Assembly: GCA_030847615.1 (NCBI GenBank) | Contig: JAUMIR010000003.1 | Location: 76,022,001-76,086,000 of the forward strand | From: Gambelia wislizenii | Lineage: Eukaryota; Chordata; Lepidosauria; Squamata; Crotaphytidae | Direction of reading: 5' to 3' | DNA: 64,000 nt | Shown: positions 12,701 through 24,700 of the stretch, piece after piece | Numbering within the stretch: position 1 is the stretch's first letter | Layout: the number at the start of each line of letters is the position of its first letter | Program-made: the position numbers and the translations under genes | The notes under the pieces: model-generated | Databases searched by the model: none | What the model saw: the letters and a program-made list of their open reading frames with translations, nothing else | What the model was told of the DNA's origin: nothing

Positions 12701-15700
12701 TCCTCATCCTCTGTTGCTTCTTGGGACCTCTATAGACCGTACATGCCCTCTCCAAAGGCCGAGCTGATTGATGACGAATCTGCCTTGCCGACTGACGACG
12801 TTCATTCATTTGGGGAACACGTGATAAGAATGTCACATGTTCTTGACCTGAAACTAGAAGACCGGGCCACTGACCCTGTGGATCCAATCTTCCAAAGGAT
12901 CCAATCAAAGGTGCCTCCATCGGCTACCATCCCGGTGCTGCCCTCGCTGCTCAAACTAGCTCAAGGGTCCTGGGAAAACCCATCTTCCATACAGTCGACG
13001 TCTAAGAAAATAGACCGACTGTACCGAGTTGGAGGGGACCACACACACTGGCTCCAGAACCATCCGAGGCCGAACTCTGTGGTCGTCGAAGTTGCCCAGA
13101 ACAAAAAGCAACGCCGACCATTATCTTCTCCACCAGACCCCGAGGGCAGAAAACTCGACATTGTGGGGAAAAAGATATATTCAGCTGCCGACTTGAGCTT
13201 CCGTGTGGCCAATTATTGCACCTGCATGGGAGCATACCAGCAGGTCTTATGGGAAAGGATGAGCCCCCTTTTGCATGACCTTCCAGAAGAACGGCGCAGG
13301 ATGGCAGAGGCTATTCAGTTGGAGGCCCTGTCCCTTGTGGAACTCCAGATGAACTCAGCTCGGCATGTGGTGGATTGCGCACCGAAAACCATCGCTGGTT
13401 CGGTAGCGCTCCGTCGACATGCATGGCTGCGCTCTTCGGTCCTCACGCCGCAGGCATCGGCCACCATTGAGGATCTCCCCTTCAATGAGTCAGGTTTGTT
13501 TAACGGGTCAACCGACGAGAAGTTAGAGTTTACCCAAACGATGAGGATCACTGCCAAGAAATATGGTATGGACTCCACCTCCACCTCCCAGTACCATCCT
13601 AGAAGCAGGTACTCCTGGCAAGTCCCATCTTATGGCCAACAGTTCCGACGAGGGTACTCTGGCCAGACCTACTGTTGGTCCCGGTTTGTTCCCTCGACCT
13701 CCCCGGCCTCATCGGTGAGGATCCAAGGCTCGGGCTCTCGATACCGGCAACTGCCCCGACAGAGATCCAGGGACCAGGGCCGGAAGAAGTTCTAATGCCC
13801 TATTGATGATTTCTCTGTTTTCTCTTAGACTCCTCTCTTCGGGGATCGACTGTCCAACTTTCAAGAAGCCTGGTCTTCGATAACATCAGACTGCTGGGTG
13901 CTTCAAATCATCCGGACAGGCTACTGGATAGAGTTTGACACTGCCTCCAATGGGACGGGTTCGATCAACACCGCCCTCCCCTCCTCAAGGTGGAGACTCT
14001 GCTGCACAAAGGGGCCACCGAACCTGTCAACCACGACCTTTACCACCTCTGCTTCTTCTTGAGGTACTTTCTGGTTACCAAGAAGGATGGCAGTCTGCGC
14101 CCGATTCTCGACCTCCACGGGGTGAACAAGTATATCTCCCCAAAGATGTTCAGGATGGTCACCTTGGCATCGATCCTTCCTCTTCTACGGCAGGGCGACT
14201 GGTTCGCATCCATAGACCTGAAGGACACCTATTTTCACATCGGGATCCACCTGGCCCACAGGCGCTTCCTTGCATTTCAAGTCGGGACTGAAGTCTTCCA
14301 GTTCAGAGTTCTCCCCTTCGGCCTCTCCACCACTCCCCGTGTCTTCACAAAGTGCATGGCAGTAGTGGCGGCTTTTCTTCAGCAGCAGGGAGTAGAGCTC
14401 TTCCCTGACATCGATGACTGGCTGGTTGTGGCACAGTCTCGGCGTCAGCTCGAACTCAATATTGGCCTCACCTTAGATTTCTTAGACTACCTGGGACTTG
14501 TCAACATCGAGAAGTCTCAACTCCTGCCGGCGCAAGTGATTCAATTTATTGGGGCTCATCTGAACTCTTCAACTGCAGCAGCTTACTTGCCTCAGGACCG
14601 CTTCGACAACCTACAATCCCTAATCCATGCCTGCTTTCGATCCCGAAGGCTTCCGGTACACTCAATACAAGTGCTCCTCGGCCACATAGCAGCTACGACG
14701 TACGTGACTCGGCTTGCCAGACTTCGCTTCTGCCCGCTCCAGCACTGGTTCCTACAAGTGTTCGACCCTCTCCACGATTCTCCACACAAGATGCTCACGA
14801 TGCCGAGGGCAGTTCAAAGGTCACTGGACTGGTGGCTGATACCGGACAATGTCTTGTCGGGCATACCCTTTGACCTCCCTCAACCGGAAGTCTCCTTGAC
14901 AACAGACGCTTCGATGCAGGGATGGGGAGTGCATTTCGACTCCTATGAAGTCCAGGGTTCTTGGAGCACCGACGAGCAATCCCTCCATATCAACGTCCTG
15001 GAACTCCTCGCCGTCCAGAAAGCGTTGAGAGCCTTCGAACCCTTGGTGAGAGGCTGGACTGTACTAGTACTGACGGACAACACGTCTGTCATGTACTACC
15101 TAAACAAACAGGGAGGTACGAGGTCCCCTCAACTTCTCCAACTCACGCTGGACATATGGGAGTGGTGCGTTGCAAGGAAAGTGTCTCTCCAGACCATCCA
15201 TCTTCCAGGGGAAGAGAACACTCTTGCCGATGGACTCAGCCATTCGAGTCTCTCCATCCACGAGTGGCGCCTACACAGGGAGGTCGCTTTAGATCTGTTC
15301 CAGACCTGGGGGTTCCCTCAAGTGGATCTCTTCGCATCTCTCGAGAACGATCAGTGTCCGCATTTCTGCTCGAGGCGGCGCGCTCCGGGATCAAGGGGAG
15401 ATGCGTTCCTGTTCCAGTGGTCGGGTCCGCTACTCTACCTGTTCCCGCCATTCCCGCTACTCACAAGGGTGATCACTAAGCTCCAACGGGACAGAGCGAA
15501 CGCCATCCTCGTCGCCCCATGGTGGCCTCGACAGCCGTGGTTTGCGACCCTGCTTCGCTTGTCGGACCGGCGTTTCATCCACCTTCCGTCCCGTCCAGAT
15601 CTGCTCACCACTCACAGGGGCAAAGTCCGACATCCCGGCCTGGACACTCTGCATCTCACAGCCTGGAGGTTGACCGTGTAACTCTCCCTTCGGGTTCGGG

Positions 15701-18700
15701 AATCTCGGGTCCGTCCTCGATACCAGTACAACCTGCATCTTTCCACCCAGATGTCCAGGCCGTCATTGATGCTGCACGGAGGCCTTCTACTAAGAAATCA
15801 TATCACTATAAGTGGAAAAAGTATGAAGCATTTCTGGCCTCCCGAGACCCGACACTTGATCAATTCTCCATCCTGACTGTCCTGGGATTTCTTCTACACC
15901 TGTCTTCTGCTGGCCTGTCACTCTCTTCGATCCGGTGCTACTTGGCGGCCATCTCCGTCAAATTCCAGGCGAGAGGTCTTCCTTCTCCCTTCGTAGATTC
16001 CACGGTGAAGAAATTTTTGAGGGGTTTTGCAAACCTCCACCCTCCGGTGACTGAACCGACACTGTCTTGGAGCCTCGAACTGGTCCTCTCGCAGCTGGTC
16101 CGCCGACTGTTTGAACCAATGGCTTCCACCGATCTCCGACTGCTCTCCTGGAAAACTGCGTTCCTCGTGTCCATCAGCACGTCGGGCTGGTGAGCTCTGT
16201 GCCTTGAGGTCCGATCCTCCCTACATTGCTTTCCACAAGCACAAGGTGGTCCTCCGTCCCGACATCTCCTTCCTACCGAAGGTGGTGTCCAGCTTTCATC
16301 TCAACCAATCCATCACTCTCCCTGCTTTGATGCAGGACCCGAAGGACGATTTTGAACACACCCTTCACCTCATGGACGTTAGAAGGGCGCTTGCCTTCTA
16401 CATTCAACGGACTGCGTCCCACAGAAAGTCGCACAGACTGTTTGTGTCTTATGCTGATTCGAAACTCGGAGAGCCCATCTCTTCACAGAGACTGTCGAAG
16501 TGGGTGACCTTGACCATCGCTCTCTACTACGAACTGGCAAAGAAGCCTCTGCCTTCTCGGATTCGAGGACACTCTACGAGAGCTGTCTCCACTTCGACAG
16601 CTTTTCTCTCTGGGGTGCCTCTAGAGGACATTTACAGAGCTGCAACCTGGTCTTCACCTTTGACTTTTATTTCTCACTATAGACTTGACTCTTGTTCTAG
16701 GAACGAGGCGGCCTTTGGGAAGGCTGTACTGTTATCTTCTATTCAATAAGTGAGTTCTCATGTTGCCAAGTCATCATTGTTATGTTTGCTTTGATACCCT
16801 TGGTTATGATTGTGTGTTTAATGGTTTAAACTCTGGTGTATGCATAAGGTCTATACTTGGTGTAGGACATACCCGCCTCCATGAGTGAAGCTTGCCAGTC
16901 TACACCCAGCTGTGTGATTCACAGAGACCACAAAGAAGATGGACAGGTTGCTTACCTGTAACCACAGATCTTCAAGTGGTCTTCTGTGAATTCACACAGA
17001 CCCACCCATCCTCCCCTCTATGTCCTACTACATCATATAAACATGCTTAATGTTCCTGATGCTGCTGGTTGCGGCGTCATTCAAGGAACTGAGGGGATTT
17101 TAGGCGGGAAGCCCTTATAAGGGACCATTAGGATGGGCGGAGTTACCGCCAAAAATGTATCAAAGCACATTCTGCCTAGCGATTCTAGAAGGTTCCGAAG
17201 CTCTGCGCAGGCGCAGGAGTAACCCAGCTGTTTGAATTCACAGAAGACCACTCGAAGATCTATGGTTACAGGTAAGCAGCCTGTCCTTCTTCTGTCATAT
17301 TTGTATCCCATCCCATATTTGTTCTTTCTCTAAGAATATCAGAGAGACTAACAGGGTTATTTTAATGCTCTCCCAAAACCATCCAGTGGTGTTTGTGGTT
17401 GAGGAGTTTGAACCAAAATTTCCCTGCTGTGTCCAACATGCTATTCACTAAATCACATTGTCAGTATCTTCAGTGCCTGTCAGAGTAAGCAGCTACTGAT
17501 TAATGAGATGTAATGAAGGAATCAAAATATGCTTGCGGGGGGGGGGGGTTAGTGGGACACCAGGACTTCCAATGTGACATAACAAGAGTATATCCCAGGG
17601 GGAGAAATTGTACATTTTTTTTCTTCATGTCCATAGGCATCTGTCTACAAGATTTGCAGAGAAATGTATGATGATGGAACTGATCAGCCTTTTCATAGCC
17701 AGCCAGACCTAATTGGAGACAAGTATGTATGCTGAATATATACTGTGTTTATGTAGTAATAGTGTGCCTCTTGCTGTTGATAAATACAATATTCAAAACA
17801 ACTGGTGAAAAGCAGGAAGCTTCAGTGTCTTTCCAACAAACTAGAGCACACAAACAGTTTTGTTTTTGTAGGCTAGTGGCTGGTATGTTGCCATTTTTTG
17901 CACTTTAATCTTGATAAAAGTGTTTTCCATAGTAGCTTGGAGGCAGCTTTCAGAGTTTTGCTGGCTTCATGGAAGAACTGACTTCCACTCAAAATGCCTG
18001 AGGGTCTCACAGAGCATGAGGAGCAGAGCAGAAGAGACATTAATGGAAGGTTGTAGCTAAGTATTTCACCAGGTTGGGTCACTGTATCAGCCCCTTGAGA
18101 TTAGCAGCCTTTTTTTTAGACCCATGAGATAATGTATCCATGTTAGGGTATGGAAACAGATGTCTATACATCACCTTGAATAGTCAATGCAGCTTTTCTT
18201 TTTGTATCCAACGAGTACAGTGCAGCACTGCCAGAAAATAAGATATGTGTATTTTCCCCCACCCCCCTTTAGCAGTCCAGCAAAATTCTTCATCATCCAA
18301 TCACTCTCCAATGCTTGCATGAAGTCTTTAAGTCCTATTGTCATCTATGCCAGTCCTAATTATAATATCTCAGTCCTTTCAGAGTAGGGCAAACAGACCA
18401 TTGTTCCATCTGTTTCCTTTGTTTAGTTCACTAGTGTCTTAACACTCACAACAGGGTGGGTATAAATCAGACACCATTTAATGAAGTCACACACTTAAAA
18501 CATAAATTTACTAAAAAAATAGATCTTCTTCATGGTCTGTGAATCCACACAGCTGGGTTATTCCTGCTCAGAGCACTCGGAACCTTCTAGAATCGCTAGG
18601 CAGAACATTTTTGGCGGTAGCTTCGCCCATCCTAACGTTCTCTCTGAGGCGCTCCCGCCTAATTCCCCTCAGTTCCTTTTTGTCTGCCACGCGAGCAGCA

Positions 18701-21700
18701 TGAGGGGGAACTTCTGGCAAGAGATGGGGTGCATCTTACAACAGTTGGAAGAAACATTTTTGCCAACAGTTTCAAGAATTTGATCAGGAGGGCTTTAAAC
18801 TGAGTCAAATGGGGGAGGGAGACAGTATTCTGGAAGGCAAAAGGGCTGGAGAAAATAGTCAAACTGTCATAGAGGGAACAAGGCAAACAGCGCAAGGACC
18901 CAACAGTGGGAGGCAAAAAAACTTGCACAGGCAGCAAGTAAAGGGAACACATGGTCTTAGATGTCTCTACACTAATGCACAGAGCATGGGAAATAAGCAA
19001 GATGAACTTGAACTCCTCGCACTACAAAACAAATATGATATAATAGGCATTACTGAAACCTGGTGGGACGAGTCTCATGATTGGAATGTAGGAATAGAGG
19101 GGTATAACCTTTATAGGAGAAACAGGCCAAACAGGAAAGGAGGAGGAATAGCATTATATGTCAGGGATATTTACACCAGTGAAGTGATCCATGACATCAA
19201 TACTGGAAGCCAGGTGGAGAGCATCTGGATAAAAATTAAAGGGGAGGGAAACAACAGGGATGTTATTGTGGGACTCTACTACACACCCCCAACCCAGACG
19301 GAGGAATTGGATGATGCCTTTCTAGAACAGATGAACACACATGCAGAAAGGAGAGATGTAGTAGTGATGGGTGACTTCAACTATCCTGATATTTGCTGGC
19401 AATCTAACTCAGCCAAAACTTCAAGGTCTAGCAAATTCCTTACATGCCTGGAAGACAATTTCATGGTCCAAAAGGTGGAAGAGGCAACAAGGGGGTCAGC
19501 TATTTTAGATCTGATCCTAACCAACAGAGATGACCTGGTTAATGGGGTGCAAGTGGTGGGATCCTTAGGTGAGAGTGATCATGTTCTCCTGGAGTGTGTT
19601 ATACAATGGAAAGGAGAAGCCAGGCATAGTCAGACATGCATTCTTGACTTTAGGAGAGCTGATTTCAATAAACTCAGGGAAATACTGGGGGTGATCCCAT
19701 GGTCAGGAATATTAAAAGAGAAGAGACCTCAAGATGGATGGGACTTTCTCAAAAGAGAGATACTGAAGGCACAATTTCAAACAGTACCATTGAGGAAGAA
19801 AAATGGGAGGTGTCTCAAGAAACCAGGATGGATGACTAAAGAACTTTCAATGGAGCTAAGTTTTAAACGGAACATGTATAGGAAATGGAAAAGGGGAGAA
19901 ATCACCAAAGAAGAATTCAAACAGATAGCGAACACGTGTAGGAGTAAAGTCAGAAAAGCTAAAGCGCAGAATGAACTCAGGCTTGCTAGGGAGGTTAAGA
20001 ACAATAAAAAGGGGTTTTTTTGGTATGTCCGCAGCAAAAGGAGGAAGAAGGAAATGATAGGGCCACTACGTGGAGAAGATGGCAAAATGCTAACAGGGGA
20101 CAGAGAAAAGGCAGAATTACTCAACACCTTCTTTGCCTCAGTGTTTTCAGAAAAGGAAAAGGAGGACCAACCTGAGGATAATGGAACGGAGGACACAATA
20201 GGGGAAATCCAGCTCAAAATAAGTAAAGAGGTAGTACAGGAATACCTTCTTAATCTAAATGAATTTAAATCTCCAGGACCAGATGAACTACATCCAAGAG
20301 TATTAAAAGAGCTGGCAAATATAATCTCAGAGCCATTGGCAATAATATTTTAGAAGTCCTGGAGAACAGGAGAAGTCCCAGCAGACTGGAGGAGGGCAAA
20401 CGTTGTTCCCATCTTCAAAAAGGGGAAAAAAGAGGATCCCAACAATTATCGTCCAGTTAGTCTGACAGCAATACCAGGGAAGATTCTAGAGCAGATCATT
20501 AAACAGAGAGTCTGTGAACATTTAGAAGGCAATGCCATAATCACAAAAAGTCAACATGGGTTTCAGAGAAACAAGTCATGCCAGACTAATCTGATCTCTT
20601 TTTTTGATAAAGTTACCAGCTTGATAGATGAAGGGAATGCTGTGGACATCGCATACCTTGATTTCAGTAAGGCCTTTGACAAGGTTCCCCATGACATTCT
20701 TGCAAACAAGCTTGTAAAATGTGGGCTAGACAAGTTAACTGTTCAATGGATTTGTAATTGGTTGACCGGCCGAACCCAAAGGGTGCTCAGCAGTGGCTCC
20801 TCTTCGTCTTGGAAAGATGTGACCAGTGGTGTGCCACAGGGTTCTGTCCTGGGCCCAGTGCTATTCAACATCTTTATCAATGACTTGGATGAGGGAATTA
20901 GGGGCATACTTATCAAATTTGCAGATGACACCAAACTAGGAGGAGTAGCTAATACCCTAGAGGACAGGATCAAGATTCAGAATGACCTGGATAGACTGGA
21001 GAGCTGGGCCAAAGCTAACAAAATGAAATTCAATACGGAGAAATGTAAGGTGCTGCATTTAGGGCGGAAAAATGAAATGCCTAAATATAGGATGGGAGAG
21101 ACCTGGCTGAATGAGACTACATGTGAAAGGGATCTAGGAGTCCTAGTAGACCACAAGTTGAACATGAGCCAGCAGTGTGATGCGGCAGCTAAAAAGGCCA
21201 ATGTGATTTTGGGCTGTATCAATAGAAGTATAGTGTCTAGATCAAGGGAAGTAATAGTGCCACTCTATTCTGCCTTGGTCAGACCTGACTTAGAATACTG
21301 CGTCCAGTTCTGGGCACCACAATTCAAAAAGGATATTGACAAATTGGAGCGTGTCCAGAGAAGGGCAACTAAAATGGTGAAAGGTCTGGAAACGATGCCT
21401 TATGAGGAGAGACTTAGGGAGCTGGGTATGTTTAGCCTGGAAAAAAGACGGTTAAGAGGCGATATGATAGCCCTGTTTAAGTATTTGAGGGGATGTCACG
21501 CTGAGGATGGAGCAGGCTTCTTTTCTGCTGCTCCAGAGACAGGAACACGGAGCAATGGGTGCAAGCTCCAGGAACAGAGATTCCACCTCAACATGAGGAG
21601 GAACTTTTTGACAGTAAGAGCTGTTCAGCAGTGGAACACGCTCCCTCGGAGTGTGGTGGGGTCTCCTTCCTTGGAGGTCTTTAAACAGAGGCTGGATGGC

Positions 21701-24700
21701 CATCTGTTGGGGATGCTTTGATCAAGATTTCCTGCGTGGCAGGGGGGTTGGACTGGATGGCCCTCGTGGTCTCTTCCAGCTCTGCAATTCTATGATTCTA
21801 TGAACCTTGATCACTTATTTTTGCTTCAGATTCTTCTGGCTTTACTCAGACTGTGTTTTTGGCTTCGTCTTTCGCTTTGTTTTTGGCTTGGTTATCGTAT
21901 TTTGACTTATTCTTGATTTTTTACCCTCTGGACCGGATATCGACACTCTTTTGTCTCACCCTGTGGACTTGGTTTTGAATTTGATCGGCGTGATTTGGAC
22001 CAGCTTGACCCTTCATGATGGCTTCTAAAGCGGCTTTCAAGAGGTATGCAGTCTGCCAGCCAAAACTGCCTAGCTTAGATGGCCACTCTAGGTGCTTAAT
22101 CTGCCTAGGTGAGTAGCACAATGTCAGTCCTGCGTTCATTGCCGGGCTTTTACGCCTCGGGCCCGAAAACAGCAATCTTCTTGGCTGAAGTCCTTCCTTT
22201 ATGAGAAGGCTCTCCTTCCGGCAACCGCTTCCACCTCAGGTACCCAAACTGCGACTTTGCTGCAGAAATGAGGTCAATCTCCTTCACCCAGCCCTTTGTC
22301 TAAGAGACGGCACCGATCGCATAGTCTGTCCCGTTGTTGGTCTATAGCTTCCGATCCTGAGGCTGTGCATCGGTCCCACAAGCACACGACCGCGTCAGAT
22401 GTGAGTTGGGACCGGGATTCCTTGACTCCCTCCACTTCGACACGGGATTGAGACTGTCCTAAGCCTACCAGTTCAGGTCAGGACTGTGATTCTTCGGCTT
22501 CATCTAAGGACAAGTCAAAGAAAAGGAAGAAGACTAAGCACTCTTCCCCACAGCCTTCTGAGCGTCTGTCCGCCACAACGGTGGCAAAACCGACACATGG
22601 ATCCAAGGCTCCTCAACCGCCTGTCACTGTCCCTACTGTGGCTGTTGACCCAAAACTGATACCGGTGCCAGAGCAGGTGCCTGCAACCGACACTGCTCCT
22701 CAGGATCGTGCTCCATCCCATGAGGTGACCCCTACCCCTTCTCTGGAAATCATCCAAGTCGAAGTAGGGGAACCTTCAGAGGTACTTCCTAGTTGCCAAG
22801 AAGGATGGAGGCCTCCGTCCCATCCGCGACCTCTGAGGCGTGAATGACTACATCACCCCAAAGAGGTTCCGGATGGTCATTCTGGCTTCGGTTTTACCTC
22901 TTCTCTAATGAAGCGACTGGTTTGCGTCAATAGAACTCAAGGTCTCATACTTCCATGTGGGGATCCATCCGTCACACAGATGATGCCTTGCATTCCAGAT
23001 AGGGGACAACACGTTCCAGTTCCGTGTTCTGCCCTTCGGGCTGTCCACGGCACCAACAGTCTTCACAAAGTGCATGGTGGTTGTGGCAGCCTTCCTTCGC
23101 CAGCAAGGGCTGATCGTGTTCCCTTACATTGACGGCTTGCTATTGGTGGTGGAGTCTAGAGATCAGCTCCTGGAAGATATCCAACTGACACTGGATCTAT
23201 AGTATGCGCTAGGTCTGGTTGTCAACCTGGAGAAGTCTCAACTCAACCCCATGCAATCCATCCAGTTCATTGGAGCACACCTGGATTCGTCTACTGCAGC
23301 AGCTTACCTTCCGTGGGCCCATTTTGAGACCCTTCGAACCTTGATCCACAGCTGCTGCCGATCCTGACGGGTCTTGGATCGTTCAGTGCAGGTCCTACTA
23401 GGTCATGGCAGCTACTACATTGGTCACCCACCTGGCCAAGTTATGGTTTTGACCACTTCAATCCTGGTTCCTGGGGGCATTCAATCCGTTACAGGACCCT
23501 CCTCAAAAGCTCCTGGCTATGCCCTGAGTCATCCAGTGCTCCCTGGACTGGTGGTTGGATCTGGACAATGTCCTGTTGGGCATGCCCTCAATTGGATGTC
23601 TCGTTCACAACAGATGCTTCCCTACTCGGATGGGGAGCCCATCTGGAGGCCTTCGAGGTTCAAAGGACTTGGGTTGCCGAAGAACGGGAGCTCATATCAA
23701 TGTCCTTGAGCTCATGGCTGTACAGAAAGCACTTCAGGCCTTCGAAGGGCTAGTGACAGGCAAGACAGTACTACTAGTAATGGACAACACCTCCGTGATG
23801 TACTACTTGAACAAGCAAGGAGGGACGAGGTTGCCGTCACTCCTGCAACTCATCTTAGAGATTTGGGACAGGTACATTCAGAGAGGGATACTTCTCCATT
23901 CCATCCACCTCCCAGGGGAGAAGAATATTCTTGCCGACAGACTCAGCCGATTGAATTCATCCGTCCATGAATGGATGCTGCATCAAACCACAGCTTGGGA
24001 CCTGTTCTGTCATTGGGGGACGCCAGAGGTGGACCTCTTTGTGAGCCCTATGAACAGACAGTGCCAACAGTTCTGTGCCAGGTCCCAAGTCCAGGGCTCA
24101 AGAGGGGATGCCTTCCTCTTTCAATGGAACAGACCTCTTCTCTATCTGTTCCCTCCATTTCCACTGTTAATGAGTGGTGGCCAGGCTGCATCGGAACCGA
24201 TCGGATGCGATCCTTATCACCCAGTGATGGCCCCGGCAACCTTGGTTTGCTTCTCTGTTTCGGCTAGCTCGTTGTTGCTTTCTTCGGCTCCCAAACCATC
24301 CCGATCTACTCACTATCCAGGATGGCTAGGTTAGGCACCCGGGCCTTGAGACACTGCGGATGACGGCTTGGATAATACGTCCTTGAATCCATTGTCGATC
24401 CCGAGGCGGCCGTTGCCTTCTCCGCTGCCGCCAGATATACAGGCTGTCGTCAACACCTCTCTCGGACCTTCCCCTCGCAAGTCCTACTTTTACAAGCGGA
24501 GACGCTTCGAATCCTTTTTGGTGGACTGTGGCCTCGACATGAACTCCTGCACGGTGGCTTCTGTCCTCCAATTCCTACTGTACCTTTCAAATTCGGGTTT
24601 GTCCATCTCAACACTGAAGTGCTACTTGGCGGCTATCTCTGTTGAGTTCCAGGCAAGGGGTCAACCCCCTCTCTTCCATGATCTGACTGTCAAAAAGTTT

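Larger units (their letters stand above)
11052..17286 (+). mobile_element. DIRS1-type tyrosine-recombinase retrotransposon, copy 1, near full length
   Basis: A 6.2-kb element in OGA intron 12, same strand as OGA. It has inverted terminal repeats (11052-11228 and 17083-17286), an internal complementary region at 16904-16999, and the DIRS gene order: gag-like, RT-RNase H with downstream methyltransferase-like region, then tyrosine recombinase. It has no LTRs and no integrase of the DDE type. Integration by DIRS recombinase leaves no target duplication, and none is seen. Frameshifts in gag, at the RT start and in the recombinase, plus a Tyr-to-Asp change in the RT active-site box, mean it cannot act by itself as it stands. 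Confidence 0.93.
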
